A DNA stretch of 38,406 bases from an uncultured Chiayiivirga sp. (GCA_934525595.1 CAKSZJ010000026.1:1-38406), one strand, 5' to 3'. Numbered from the stretch's first letter, positions 16,510 through 25,552 are shown. Made by a program: numbers and translations. The notes: a model not told the origin generated them from the sequence alone.

Positions 16510-17676
16510 TCAGCCGCCGCGCGCTTCCAGCGCCGCCACCGCCGGCAGCACCTTGCCCTCGCAGAACTCCAGGAACGCGCCGCCGCCGGTGGAGATGTAG
16601 GAGATCCCGGACGCGACGCCGTATTTGTCCACCGCTGCCAGGGTGTCGCCGCCGCCGGCGATGGAGAACGCGGAAGCCCCGGCGATGGCCTGCGCCAGCG
16701 CGCGGGTGCCCGCACCGAAGGCGTCGAACTCGAATACCCCGACCGGGCCGTTCCACAGCACCGTGCCCGCCTCGGCGACGATCTGCGCGTAGCGCGCGGC
16801 GCTGGCGGGACCGACGTCGAGGATCATCTCGTCGGCGCGCACTTCGTCCAGCCTGCGCACCACCGGGGTGGCCTCGGCGGAAAAGGCGGTTGCGACCACG
16901 GCGTCCACCGGCAGCACCAGGCGCTCGCCGGCCTTCGCCAGGATGGTGCGCGCGGTGTCGAGCAGATCGGTCTCCAGCAGCGAGGTGCCGACCGCGTGGC
17001 CCTGTGCGGCCAGGAAGGTATTGGCAATGCCGCCGCCCACGATCAGCCGGTCGACCTTTTCCAGCAGGCTGGAGAGCAGGGTCAGCTTGGTCGAGACCTT
17101 GGAGCCGGCGACGATCGCCAGCAGCGGGCGCGCGGGAGCGTGCAGGGCGCGTGCGAGGGCGTCCAGTTCGGCCATCAGCAGCGGGCCGCCACAGGCGACC
17201 TTGGCCTCGCGGATCACGCCGTGGGTCGACGCCTGGGCGCGGTGCGCGGTGCCGAAGGCGTCCATCACGAACACGTCGCACAGGGCGGCGTACTTCCTTG
17301 CCAGGGCAGGGTCATCCTTGCCTTCGCCGACGTTCATGCGGCAGTTTTCCAGCAGCACGATCTCGCCGGGAGCCGCGTCCACGCCGTCCACCCAGTCGCG
17401 CCTGAGCGGCACCGGGCGGCCGAGAAGTTCGGACAGGCGCGCGGCCACCGGGGCGAGCGAATCGGCATCCGAGTATTCGCCTTCCGTCGGGCGCCCCAGG
17501 TGCGAGGTCACCATTACCGCCGCGCCTTTCTCCAGCGCCAGGCGCAGGGTCGGAAGCGCTGCGCGCAGGCGCTGATCGGAGGTGACCCTGCCCGCCGCGA
17601 CGGGCACGTTCAGGTCTTCCCGGATCAGCACCCGCTGGCCGGAGAGATCGAGGTCGGTCATGCGCAGGATGGCCAT
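16510..17676 (-). CDS. pgk: phosphoglycerate kinase
   Basis: A 388-residue enzyme (Escherichia coli: 387) interconverting 1,3-bisphosphoglycerate plus ADP and 3-phosphoglycerate plus ATP. The N-terminal substrate domain has [18 protein letters not shown] and [11 protein letters not shown]; the C-terminal nucleotide domain has [30 protein letters not shown] and the closing [13 protein letters not shown] and [10 protein letters not shown]. The [10 protein letters not shown] segment reads C-R-M-N where R-F-x-x-x-E is more common, within family variation seen in gammaproteobacteria. Start ATG 17676 has GGAG about 9 nt upstream; the internal Met six codons later lacks one. Divergent from hemN with a 134-bp control region. 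The usual neighbours gap and fba are not in the window on this side. Confidence 0.97.
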   Translation of the reverse strand: MAILRMTDLDLSGQRVLIREDLNVPVAAGRVTSDQRLRAALPTLRLALEKGAAVMVTSHLGRPTEGEYSDADSLAPVAARLSELLGRPVPLRRDWVDGVDAAPGEIVLLENCRMNVGEGKDDPALARKYAALCDVFVMDAFGTAHRAQASTHGVIREAKVACGGPLLMAELDALARALHAPARPLLAIVAGSKVSTKLTLLSSLLEKVDRLIVGGGIANTFLAAQGHAVGTSLLETDLLDTARTILAKAGERLVLPVDAVVATAFSAEATPVVRRLDEVRADEMILDVGPASAARYAQIVAEAGTVLWNGPVGVFEFDAFGAGTRALAQAIAGASAFSIAGGGDTLAAVDKYGVASGISYISTGGGAFLEFCEGKVLPAVAALEARGG

Positions 17677-17742
17677 GGGAAAGGCTCCGTGAGGGAATCC
17701 GGTATTGTCGCCGATCCGCTCTGCGACCGTCAGGGCGACCGC

Positions 17743-17814
17743 ATGAATGGATCGGCCGCCTTTGATCCGCATCAAGAGCAGGCGGCACAACGGATGGCAG
17801 ACTGCACCCCATGA
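17743..17814 (+). CDS. possible 23-codon upstream ORF overlapping hemN
   Basis: ATG 17743 opens a 23-residue frame that ends at TGA 17812-17814, overlapping the hemN ATG (17811) as ATGA. An AGGG lies about 8 nt before it. If transcription starts upstream of 17743, it could couple translation to hemN, which has no ribosome binding site of its own. If transcription starts at about 17810, as the FNR box suggests, it is not transcribed. The peptide ([20 protein letters not shown]...) matches nothing I recognise. Confidence 0.25.
   Translation: MNGSAAFDPHQEQAAQRMADCTP
17762..17775 (+). promoter_or_regulatory. FNR/ANR box of hemN
   Basis: TTGATCCGCATCAA is a perfect match to the FNR/ANR consensus TTGAT-N4-ATCAA. 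It is centred at 17768.5. For a class II FNR promoter (centre at -41.5) the transcript would begin at about 17810, one base before the hemN ATG. The corresponding -10 (CAGACT, 17798-17803) is weak, as in activator-dependent promoters. Confidence 0.85.
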
Positions 17815-19217
17815 CCACGCCCCTCCTTTTCAGCGACGAGCTGCTGCAGCGCTACGACCGTCCCGGCCCGCGCTACACCTCCTATCCCGCCGCCCCGCGC
17901 TTCCACGAAGGTTTCGGCGATCGCGAGCTGCGCGAGCACATCGCGCTGAGCAACGAAGATCCGGTGCCGAACCGGCTCTCGCTCTACGTGCACATCCCGT
18001 TCTGCGAAAGCCCGTGCTTCTACTGCGGCTGCAACCGCATCATCACCCGCGACCATCGCAAGGGCGCCAAGTATCTGGAGTCGCTCGATCAGGAGATCGA
18101 ACGCGTCGGTCCGCTGTTCGACCGCGACCGCGAGGTGATCCAGCTGCACCTGGGCGGCGGCACGCCCAACTTCATGACGCCCGCCCAGCTCGGCGCGCTG
18201 CTGGACAGCCTGCGCCGGCACTTCACCTTCAGCGCCGCCGCCGAGCGCGACTACTCGATCGAGCTCGATCCCCGCCACGTCACGCCCGACGAAATCGGCG
18301 AGCTGGCAAGGCTCGGGTTCAATCGCGCCAGCCTGGGCGTGCAGGACTTCGACCCGGCGGTGCAGGAGGCGGTCAACCGCATCCAGGGCGTGGAAATGAC
18401 CCTCGACCTGATCCGCGCCTGCCGCAGCCACGGCCTGCGCTCGGTCAACGTCGACCTCATCTACGGCCTGCCCAAGCAGACCGTGGAAGGCTTCGGCGGC
18501 ACGCTGGACACGGTGCTCGAAGCCCGGCCGGACCGCCTGGCGATCTACGGGTACGCCCACCTGCCCGAAGTCTTCCGCGCCCAGACCCAGCTCAAGGCGG
18601 ACGATCTCCCCAGCGCCGCCACGCGCCTGGCGCTGCTGCGCCTGGCGATCGAGAAGCTCACCGCCGCAGGCTACGAGCACATCGGCATGGACCATTTCGC
18701 GCTGCCCGAGGACGAGCTGGCGCGCGCGCGCCGCAGCGGCAGCCTGCACCGCAACTTCATGGGTTACACCACCCATGCCCAGACCGACCTGATCGGCCTG
18801 GGCGTGAGCGCGATCAGCCACATCGGCGCCAGCTTCAGCCAGAATCCGCGCGATCTGGGCACCTGGGAAGCGCGCCTGGCGCACCAGCCCGACGCGCTGC
18901 CGGCGTGGCGCGGGCTGTCGCTGGACGCCGATGACCGCCTTCGTGCCGAGGTGATCGGCCAGATCATGTGCCTGGGCGAAGTCGACGTGCGCGAGATCGA
19001 GCGCGGTCACGGCATCGCTTTCCGCGACTATTTCGAGCCTGCGCTTGCGCGCCTTGCGCCGATGCTGGCCGACGGCCTGGTGGAGATCACCTCCGAGCGC
19101 ATCCGCACCACCCCGCGCGGCCAGCTGCTGCTGCGCCACCTGGCCATGGCGTTCGATGCCTACCTGCACGAGCGGTCGGACACGATGCAGCCGGCGCGGT
19201 TTTCCAAGGCGATCTGA
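17811..19217 (+). CDS. hemN: oxygen-independent coproporphyrinogen III oxidase
   Basis: A 468-residue radical-SAM enzyme that decarboxylates two propionates of coproporphyrinogen III to give protoporphyrinogen IX without oxygen. The [4Fe-4S]/SAM motif is [14 protein letters not shown], with Cys65, Cys69, Cys72 and the extra Cys74 that distinguishes true Hem[39 protein letters not shown] and [13 protein letters not shown] follow, and the C-terminal HemN domain (about 360-440) is complete. Length is that of the long HemN type (E. coli 457), not the shorter HemW. The perfect FNR/ANR box upstream fits induction when oxygen is low. No ribosome binding site precedes the ATG. A tight hairpin follows the stop. 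Confidence 0.97.
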   Translation: MTTPLLFSDELLQRYDRPGPRYTSYPAAPRFHEGFGDRELREHIALSNEDPVPNRLSLYVHIPFCESPCFYCGCNRIITRDHRKGAKYLESLDQEIERVGPLFDRDREVIQLHLGGGTPNFMTPAQLGALLDSLRRHFTFSAAAERDYSIELDPRHVTPDEIGELARLGFNRASLGVQDFDPAVQEAVNRIQGVEMTLDLIRACRSHGLRSVNVDLIYGLPKQTVEGFGGTLDTVLEARPDRLAIYGYAHLPEVFRAQTQLKADDLPSAATRLALLRLAIEKLTAAGYEHIGMDHFALPEDELARARRSGSLHRNFMGYTTHAQTDLIGLGVSAISHIGASFSQNPRDLGTWEARLAHQPDALPAWRGLSLDADDRLRAEVIGQIMCLGEVDVREIERGHGIAFRDYFEPALARLAPMLADGLVEITSERIRTTPRGQLLLRHLAMAFDAYLHERSDTMQPARFSKAI

Positions 19218-19218
19218 C

Positions 19219-19238
19219 GCGCAGCGGGGCCGCTGCGC
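19219..19238. other. hairpin after hemN stop
   Basis: GCGCAGCGG and its exact complement CCGCTGCGC are separated by two G, starting 2 nt after the hemN TGA. No T-tract follows, so it is not a classical terminator; it may protect the hemN 3' end or slow polymerase between the convergent genes. A second, less perfect hairpin (about 19253-19279; GGCAG/CTGCC with CGGC/GCCG inside) lies just beyond the end of the convergent SDR gene. Confidence 0.5.
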
Positions 19239-19284
19239 ATTCAGATCGCGGCAGGGCGGCGGGATGCCGCGCTGCCCCCGATGC

Positions 19285-20103
19285 TCAGTCCAGGAACAGG
19301 TCCGGCATGAGCGGCTGGGCCGGATCCACGGCATAGCCGGAGAACTCGGTGACGCCTGCCTCGCGCAACACGTCTTCGTCGATCAGGAAGCGTCCGGTGA
19401 CCCCCCGCGCCGGGCGAACCAGAACGGCATGCGCGGCGTCGGCGACGATGTCGGGAGTGCGGCAGCGGCGCGTGTCCACGCCCGGGATCATGTTGAGCGC
19501 ATCGGTGGCGATGACGGTGCGCGGCCACAGCGCGTTGATCGCGATGCCGCTGTCGGCCAGCTCGGCGGCCAGGCCGAGGGTGACCAGGCTCATGCCCATC
19601 TTGGCCAGGGTGTAGCCGGTATGCGGTGCCCACCATTTGGGATCGAGCGAGGGCGGTGGCGCCAGCGTGAGGACGTGCGGATTCCCGGCGCGCGCCAGGT
19701 GCGGCAGGCAGTGCTGGGTGCACAGGAAGGTGCCGCGCGCGTTGACCTGCTGCATCAGGTCGAAGCGTTTCATCGGCGTCTCGACGATGCCCTTGAGCCA
19801 GATCGCGCTGGCGTTGTTGACGAGGATGTCGATGCCGCCGAAGCGTTCCACCGCCGCGGCGACCGCGGCTTCCACGCTGGCCTCCTCGCGGATGTCGCAC
19901 TGGATCGCCAGCGCCCGGCCGCCGGCGGCTTCCACCTCGGCGGCAGCGGTGTGGATGGTGCCCGGCAGCTTGGGGTTGGGCACCGTCGACTTGGCGGCGA
20001 TGACGACGTTGGCGCCGTCGCGCGCCGCGCGCCGCGCGATCGCCAGGCCGATGCCGCGCGAAGCGCCGGTGATGAAGAGGGTCTTGCCGTTGAGGGAGCG
20101 CAT
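19285..20103 (-). CDS. SDR oxidoreductase, HSDL2-like
   Basis: A 272-residue short-chain dehydrogenase. It has the Rossmann motif TGASRGIG (about 11-18), NNAS, and catalytic Tyr164 and Lys168 in YTLAKMGMS. Blocks such as RDGANVVIAAKST, PKLPGTIHTAAAEVEAAGG, INALWPRTVIATDALNMI and the end PLMPDLFLD are those of the hydroxysteroid dehydrogenase-like protein 2 (HSDL2) family, found from bacteria to human peroxisomes and linked to fatty-acid metabolism. The bacterial form lacks the C-terminal SCP2 domain, as here. Substrate unknown. ATG 20103 matches the family N-terminus, but it has no clear ribosome binding site. It is divergent from the DedA-PAP2 gene (80 bp apart). Confidence 0.88.
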   Translation of the reverse strand: MRSLNGKTLFITGASRGIGLAIARRAARDGANVVIAAKSTVPNPKLPGTIHTAAAEVEAAGGRALAIQCDIREEASVEAAVAAAVERFGGIDILVNNASAIWLKGIVETPMKRFDLMQQVNARGTFLCTQHCLPHLARAGNPHVLTLAPPPSLDPKWWAPHTGYTLAKMGMSLVTLGLAAELADSGIAINALWPRTVIATDALNMIPGVDTRRCRTPDIVADAAHAVLVRPARGVTGRFLIDEDVLREAGVTEFSGYAVDPAQPLMPDLFLD

Positions 20104-20137
20104 GGAGGTGCCGTGAACGAAGCGGGAACGAACCGGC

Positions 20138-20143
20138 ACTCTA
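20138..20143 (-). promoter_or_regulatory. -10 element of the SDR gene
   Basis: The complement reads TAGAGT (four of six), 34 bp upstream of the SDR ATG. No good -35 is seen. It is 28 bp from the opposing TATACT element, so the two divergent promoters overlap. Confidence 0.35.
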
Positions 20144-20171
20144 GCCCAGAAGACCGCGCGCCGGCGCCTTC

Positions 20172-20183
20172 TATACTTCACCG
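20172..20183 (+). promoter_or_regulatory. -10 element directly before the DedA-PAP2 gene (possible leaderless start)
   Basis: TATACT (20172-20177, five of six) ends 6 nt before ATG 20184, so the predicted transcription start coincides with the A of the ATG. No Shine-Dalgarno sequence is present between. Confidence 0.55.
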
Positions 20184-22187
20184 ATGAATTCGCAGACGCT
20201 TGACGCGCTGATCGCCTGGGTCGGCCACCATCCGATCGCGGCCGGCGTTGCGATCTTCCTCATCGCGTTCTGCGACGCGGTGGTGATCCTGGGGTTCGTC
20301 GTTCCGGCGATTCCGCTGCTGTTCGCCATCGGCGCGTTCATCGGGCTGGGCACCCTGGACGGCCCGTACGCAATCGCCTGTGCCGGCCTCGGGGCGTTTT
20401 GCGGTGACGGGCTGAGCTACCTGCTCGGACGCCATTACGGTGACCGCCTGCAGCGCATGTGGCCGTTCTCGCGCTACCCGGGCTGGCTGCCGCAGGGCGA
20501 GGCGATGTTCCGCCGCCACGGCCTCAAGAGCATCCTCATCGCGCGCTACGTGGGCGCGGTGCGGCCGCTGGTGCCGGCCATCGCAGGCATGCTGGAAATG
20601 CCTGCGCGACGCTATGTTCCCGCCAGCGCGGTGGCCGCGATAAGCTGGGGCGCGGCCTTCCTGATCCCCGGCTGGATCTTCGGCGCCTCACTCGATCTCT
20701 TCGCCGCCGTGGCGGGGCGCCTGGCGATCGTGATGGGCGCGCTGCTGGCACTCCTTGCGCTCATCTATTTCACCGTCCACCAGGCCTACAAGGCGCTGGC
20801 GCCGCGCACCTCGCTGATCCTGTCGCGCCTGCTGCGCTGGTCGGTACGCCATCCGGTGCTGGGGCGTTTCGCTGGCGCCTTGACCGATCCACGCCGGCGC
20901 GAGTCGCCTTCGCTGCTGGCAATGGCGATCCTGCTCATCGCCGGCGGCTGGGCCTTTTTCTCGGTGCTGATGCTGGCGGCCGGCCACGACGATCCCACGG
21001 CGCTGGATCTGGCCGTGCATCACCTGATGTTCGGCCTGCGCACTCCGCTCGCCGATGTGCCGATGGCGGTGCTGGCGGCGCTCGGCGACTGGCAGGCGCT
21101 GGCGCCGGGCGTGGCCGTGGTGGCGCTCTGGCTGGGCTGGCGGCGGCGCTGGATGGCGCTGTGGCACTGGATCGCGGCGTTCGTCTTCGCCCTGGCGGCG
21201 GTCTGGGTGCTGGATCGCCTGATCCAGGTGCCGCGCCCGCCTGCGGCGATGGCGGTGGCCGGCTTCGACTTCCCTTCGGCGCAGGTCACCATGGTGACCG
21301 TCGTGTTCGGCTTCTTCGCCGTGATGATCGCGCGCGAGCTGCCCGGCCGGCGTCGCGCCTGGCCCTACGGCATCGCGGGCATCGCGGTGGCCACGATCGC
21401 CTTTGCCCGCCTCTACCTGGGAGCGCACTGGCTCACCGACGTGCTGGGCGGGATCTTCCTGGGCGTTGCCTGGGTCGCGGTGCTGGGGCTGGCCTATCGC
21501 CGCCGTGCGCTGCGCCCGTTCTGGATGCGTCCGCTGGCGCTCGGCTTCTACCTGTGCGTGATCGGCGCCGGGTTCTGGCACGGCCACCGCAGCGCGCCGG
21601 AAATCCTGCGGCAGTTCGCGCCGCCCGAGCTGCGCACCGGAATCCGCGTCGATGCCTGGTGGAACGGCGGCTGGGCCGAGCTGCCGGCGCGCCGCAACGA
21701 TTTCCTGAGCAAGCGTGCGTGGCCGATGAACCTGCAGTACGCCGGCGCGATCGGGTCGCTGCGTGACCGGCTGCAGGCCGCCGGCTGGGAGCCGGGCCCG
21801 GAAGCAGACATGGAAACCCTCCTGGCGATCCTCGACAAAACCGCGACGCCCGCCAGCCTGCCGGTGCTGCCGGCGTCCCACAGCGGTCATGGCGATGCCC
21901 TGCTGCTGACCCGCCCCGGTCCGGAGCCCGACACCCGCTTCGTGCTGCACCTGTGGTTTGCGCCGCTGTCGCTGGAGCCGGACGAGACGCCGGTCTGGCA
22001 GGGCACGGTCGCGCTGCTGCGCTTTGGCACCGAGCTTTCGATCTTCCGCCTCTGGCGCGTGCAGGGCGACGACGGTGCTGCGCTGGAAGCCGTGTCCCGC
22101 GACGTGTCGGACATGCCGCAGCGCCGCGTGGCGCGCGGCGAGGACGGCGCCATGGTGCTGCTGCTCGGGCCGGATCAGACCCGCTGA
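20184..22187 (+). CDS. bifunctional DedA/PAP2/LssY-like membrane protein
   Basis: A 667-residue three-part protein. Residues about 1-210 are a DedA (VTT) domain with membrane segments and the signature IARYVGAVRPLVPAIAG; DedA proteins move or flip lipids across the membrane. Residues about 235-455 are a PAP2 phosphatase domain with six membrane segments, VPRPP (motif 1), PSAQ (364-367, motif 2) and ARLYLGAHWLTD (motif 3, His415 and Asp419). Residues about 490-665 are a soluble LssY-like C-terminal domain. The fusion is known in Lysobacterales and other proteobacteria and is thought to act on undecaprenyl or phospholipid phosphates. The motif 2 histidine is replaced by Gln367, so phosphatase activity may be altered. 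The start matches the family and follows the -10 element by 6 nt. Confidence 0.9.
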   Translation: MNSQTLDALIAWVGHHPIAAGVAIFLIAFCDAVVILGFVVPAIPLLFAIGAFIGLGTLDGPYAIACAGLGAFCGDGLSYLLGRHYGDRLQRMWPFSRYPGWLPQGEAMFRRHGLKSILIARYVGAVRPLVPAIAGMLEMPARRYVPASAVAAISWGAAFLIPGWIFGASLDLFAAVAGRLAIVMGALLALLALIYFTVHQAYKALAPRTSLILSRLLRWSVRHPVLGRFAGALTDPRRRESPSLLAMAILLIAGGWAFFSVLMLAAGHDDPTALDLAVHHLMFGLRTPLADVPMAVLAALGDWQALAPGVAVVALWLGWRRRWMALWHWIAAFVFALAAVWVLDRLIQVPRPPAAMAVAGFDFPSAQVTMVTVVFGFFAVMIARELPGRRRAWPYGIAGIAVATIAFARLYLGAHWLTDVLGGIFLGVAWVAVLGLAYRRRALRPFWMRPLALGFYLCVIGAGFWHGHRSAPEILRQFAPPELRTGIRVDAWWNGGWAELPARRNDFLSKRAWPMNLQYAGAIGSLRDRLQAAGWEPGPEADMETLLAILDKTATPASLPVLPASHSGHGDALLLTRPGPEPDTRFVLHLWFAPLSLEPDETPVWQGTVALLRFGTELSIFRLWRVQGDDGAALEAVSRDVSDMPQRRVARGEDGAMVLLLGPDQTR

Positions 22188-22197
22188 GCGCGCCGCG

Positions 22198-23571
22198 TCA
22201 GGATGGCCGCGACGGGTCGCCGGCCGGATCGTCCAGCACGCGCAGGCGGCGTTCCCCGTCGGCCAGCCGCACCGCGACCTCCTGCCCGCGCGACAGGGTG
22301 GCGGCGGATCGCACGCTGCGGCCGTCGGCATCCAGCACGATTGCGTAGCCGCGCCGCAGGGTGGCCAGCGGGCTGATCGCGTTGAGCGCGCGGCCAAGTG
22401 CGGCCAGGCGCGCGGATTCGCGTGCGAGCTGCAGCGTGACGGCGCGGCGCTGCTCGGCCAGAAGCCGCGCGCTGGCAACCCTCAGCGCCTCCACCCGCGG
22501 GCGCGGATGGAGCGTCGAGAGGCGCAGCAGCAGCACCTCGAAGTGCGCGCGGCGCGCGGCCTGCGCCTGGCCGAGGGTCAGGCCGAGCCGATGCCGCAGC
22601 ATCGCCAGACGCTCCGCACCGCGCTGCAGCCGGGCCATCGGCTGATGGGCGCCCAGGCGGTGCTGCAGCGGGTCCAGATGCAGCCAGCCACGCTCGATTC
22701 CACGCCGCATGGCGGTTTCGATCTGCCCGCGCACGCGATCAAGCCGCCGCCGCAGCTCGGCGCCATCGGGACTGAGCAGTTCGGCCGCCGCCGACGGCGT
22801 GGCGGCGCGCAGGTCGGCGACGAAGTCGCTGATGGAAAGATCTATCTCGTGCCCGATCGCACTGACCACCGGAGTGCGCGCCGCCGCGATGGCGCGCGCC
22901 AGCGCTTCGTCGTTGAAGGCCGCCAGATCCTCCAGTGACCCTCCGCCGCGGGTGAGCAGGAGCACGTCGTAGCGTGCACTGGCATCCGCGCGGGAGAGCA
23001 TCCGCACGATCTCGGCTGCGGCCTGCGGCCCCTGCACCGGCACCGGCAGGATGTCCACCTCCAGCAGCCCGAAGCGCCGTCGCAGCACGGTCAGGACATC
23101 GTGTACCGCCGCCCCGGAGGGAGAGCTGAGCACGCCGATCCGTGCGATGCGCGCCGGCAGCGGCTGCTTGCGCGCCGCATCGAACAGGCCTTCGGCGGCG
23201 AGGCGCGCCTTCAGTGCCTCGAAGGCACGCCGCAGCGCACCTTCGCCGGCCTCCTCCAGATGCTCGACGATGAGCTGGTACTCGCCGCGCGGCTCGTAAA
23301 GGGTGACGCGCCCGCGGGCGAGCACCTGCAGCCCGTCCACCGGCCGGAAGTTGAGCCACTGGCTCCTGGGCTTGAACAGCGCGCAGCGCACCTGGGCGCG
23401 CGCATCCTTGAGGACGAAGTAGAGATGGCCCGAGGCAGGCCGGGACACGCCGCCCAGCTCGCCTTCGATCCAGACCTGACCGAGCGCACCCTCAAGAAGC
23501 TCACGCGCCAGCGCATTGAGCTGCGCGGGCACCAGCACCTGCCGCGCCGGGGCGGGAGATGACGGGTTCAC
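22198..23571 (-). CDS. xseA: exodeoxyribonuclease VII large subunit
   Basis: A 457-residue protein (E. coli: 456). The N-terminal OB-fold (about 12-105) includes VWIEGELGGVSRPASGHLYF and LKDARAQVRCALF. The catalytic core shows IGVLSSPSGAAVHDVL, LPVPVQGPQAA, LLTRGGGSLEDLAAFNDE and SAIGHEIDLSISDFVAD followed by RAATPSAAAE. A long helical region (about 275-400) binds XseB subunits, and RRGYAIV lies near the end. With XseB it degrades single-stranded DNA to oligonucleotides in both directions. xseB is not nearby. It converges with the DedA-PAP2 gene with only 10 bp between the stops. ATG 23571 gives the standard N-terminus. Confidence 0.96.
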   Translation of the reverse strand: MNPSSPAPARQVLVPAQLNALARELLEGALGQVWIEGELGGVSRPASGHLYFVLKDARAQVRCALFKPRSQWLNFRPVDGLQVLARGRVTLYEPRGEYQLIVEHLEEAGEGALRRAFEALKARLAAEGLFDAARKQPLPARIARIGVLSSPSGAAVHDVLTVLRRRFGLLEVDILPVPVQGPQAAAEIVRMLSRADASARYDVLLLTRGGGSLEDLAAFNDEALARAIAAARTPVVSAIGHEIDLSISDFVADLRAATPSAAAELLSPDGAELRRRLDRVRGQIETAMRRGIERGWLHLDPLQHRLGAHQPMARLQRGAERLAMLRHRLGLTLGQAQAARRAHFEVLLLRLSTLHPRPRVEALRVASARLLAEQRRAVTLQLARESARLAALGRALNAISPLATLRRGYAIVLDADGRSVRSAATLSRGQEVAVRLADGERRLRVLDDPAGDPSRPS

Positions 23572-23896
23572 GATGGGGCCGGAGGCTGCGCAGACATGGT
23601 TCGATTTTCACACGGAATCGAGAAAGTGTCCGCAAATGCCCTGATTCACAATGCCTTGTTGCGACCGGGCGCGTCTGCGAAGCCGCGCGGCGAGGCGGCA
23701 GGCGAACTGCGCGATGCCTCTTGCCGTCGCCCCTGTGCCGCGGCTGCACGAGGGGCCTGCGGATCGTCGAAGAGCCGCCCTCCCGAAGGGCACGTCCCGC
23801 GTCGAGCATCGCCGTCGCGCAGGCGCCTGGACTTGCGATCGCGCGCGCGGCGCGGGAAGCTGCGCCCTGCCCGTCGGCCCCGACCCTGGAGCGCGC
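23572..23896. other. 325-bp divergent intergenic region
   Basis: The region separates xseA (minus) from the PilZ-like gene (plus) and must hold promoters for both, but I see no pair of elements good enough to call. An inverted repeat TCGATT (23601-23606) / AATCGA (23616-23621) lies 30-50 bp upstream of xseA and could be an operator. The right two thirds (23660-23890) is featureless and GC-rich; open frames here carry no recognisable protein. GGAG 6 nt before 23897 is the ribosome binding site of the plus gene. Confidence 0.4.
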
Positions 23897-25552
23897 ATGA
23901 TCAATCCATTCCGCACCCTGAGCGAGAATCTGCCCGAGCGCCTGCCGGCCGGTCGTGACGCGCTGCCGGCCGATCCCAAACGCCTGTACGCCTGGGTGGA
24001 CGCCTTGCCGCGCGCCAACCAGCAGGCCTACCTGCTCGAACTGGCGCGCGCGCTGGATGCCTTCCATGCGCGCCAGCTCGACGGATTTGCCCGGCTGGAG
24101 GCCATGGAAGTGCTGCGCCCGCCGCTGCTGGAGGCCATTACCCTCCTGACCAGCCGGCTGCAGGGCAGCAGTTTCCCGCTGGTCGGGAGCAAGGCCGAGA
24201 CCGCCGCACAGCTGATCCATCTGCACCGACAGCTGGCGCTCGGCTACCGCATGGCGCTGGTGGAAGCCTGTGCGCCGACAGGCAAGGTGCCCTTCCTGCG
24301 CGGCGGCACGGTGGCCGTGGCCGTGGTGCGCGCGGTCTATCACCACGTCCGCTGGCTGGCCACGAGCTACTTCCTGTACCGCTCGCCGGAACCGGGCGTG
24401 TGGACGCAGCTCTACGCGCTGGCCGCGTTCGCAAACGCGCGCGGTCTGGAGGACAAGGCCGTCGAGGATGCCGCCGAGCGCCGCTCGCTGACCGTGGCCC
24501 TGCTGCAGAATCAGGCGGTGCTGATGGCCCTGTCCAATCCCTACCGCTTCAGCCAGCGCGAACTGGTGGAGCTGTGGGCGCTGTGCCGCGACGTGGCCGC
24601 GACCGTCGAGATGACTCCGCAGCGGTTCGCCGCCGCCGGCGTGCTGGCGATGATCGATACCGACGTGCCTCCCACCTTCGTGTCGCGCGCGCCCGACCAG
24701 GAGGAGGGCGACGTGCTCTGGATCGACCTGCGCAAGCTCGAGGACCTGGTCCGCGGCACGCTCTCCCGCAGCGGCGGGGCCGGCGAGGCCGTGCTGCGCC
24801 TGTCGCGCGACTATCGCCTGACCGTGCCGGCGGGGCTTCTGGAGCGCGTGCTGGAAGGCTGGAGCCAGGACATGACCCGCGCCAGTGCGCGCCTGCAGGG
24901 CGGCTATGCGCTCGACACCATCGTGGGACTGAGCGGCCTGCACTACCAGCTTGCCGGCCGTCAGGATTTCGATACCTTCATGCGCGAAGTGCGCGGCGTT
25001 TCGGCGATTTCACTGGATCGCGCCTCCTGGGCCCAGTCCAGCGCCGATGCCGCCCTCGCGGCGCTGGCGACCGCGCGCATCCAGGACCAGAGCCTGGGCG
25101 GCTACCGGTTGCGCTGGGAGGCCTCCCAGGGCGTGCGCGCCCGCGTCGGTGAACTGGTCGGGCTCGGCCTTCCGGCCGAGGGTGGCCCCTATGACTGGAT
25201 GGTCGGTCTGGTGCGCTGGCTGCGCTACGACGAAGGCGGCATGGAAGCGGGCATCGACCTGGTGTCGCGCCGCGCGCACGCGGTCGGCCTGCGCTCCCTG
25301 GACGAGGCCGGCAGCTCGGAAGCCCCGATCCGCGCGATCGGATTGACCCCGCTTTCCGGCGAGACGCAGGGCCCTGCGCTGTTCCTCATGCCGGCGGTCA
25401 ACGATGTCGTTGCGCCCCAGATGGAAGTGACGCGCAGCAGCGATCGCTGGGGCGGGCTGGGCGCCGAGGGCGGCAACGTCTATACCTGCGGTTCGCTGCG
25501 CACGCTGCGCCGCGTCGGCGACTATCTCCTGGTGGAGGCCGACCGCGCCTGA
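23897..25552 (+). CDS. protein of unknown function with C-terminal PilZ-like segment
   Basis: A 551-residue soluble protein, mostly helical up to about 380. It opens MINPFRTLSENLPERLPAGR and contains LPRANQQAYLLELARAL, then GSSFPLVGSK. Near 397-402 DQSLGG fits the D/N-x-S-x-x-G motif of PilZ domains, and it is followed by beta-strand-rich sequence (GYRLRW, VGELVGLGL, WMVGLVRWLRYDEG, GIDLV) in the order typical of PilZ barrels. The other half of the c-di-GMP site, an R-x-x-x-R just before the barrel, is not evident, so binding is uncertain. I recall similar long proteins in xanthomonads with no established role. ATG 23897 has GGAG at 6 nt. It ends 85 bp before ispG, on the same strand. No signal peptide or membrane segment. 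Confidence 0.75.
   Translation: MINPFRTLSENLPERLPAGRDALPADPKRLYAWVDALPRANQQAYLLELARALDAFHARQLDGFARLEAMEVLRPPLLEAITLLTSRLQGSSFPLVGSKAETAAQLIHLHRQLALGYRMALVEACAPTGKVPFLRGGTVAVAVVRAVYHHVRWLATSYFLYRSPEPGVWTQLYALAAFANARGLEDKAVEDAAERRSLTVALLQNQAVLMALSNPYRFSQRELVELWALCRDVAATVEMTPQRFAAAGVLAMIDTDVPPTFVSRAPDQEEGDVLWIDLRKLEDLVRGTLSRSGGAGEAVLRLSRDYRLTVPAGLLERVLEGWSQDMTRASARLQGGYALDTIVGLSGLHYQLAGRQDFDTFMREVRGVSAISLDRASWAQSSADAALAALATARIQDQSLGGYRLRWEASQGVRARVGELVGLGLPAEGGPYDWMVGLVRWLRYDEGGMEAGIDLVSRRAHAVGLRSLDEAGSSEAPIRAIGLTPLSGETQGPALFLMPAVNDVVAPQMEVTRSSDRWGGLGAEGGNVYTCGSLRTLRRVGDYLLVEADRA

Noticed and set aside
19219..19238. Hairpin after hemN as an intrinsic terminator
   Set aside because: Very stable stem but no T-tract follows, so it is reported as a hairpin only.
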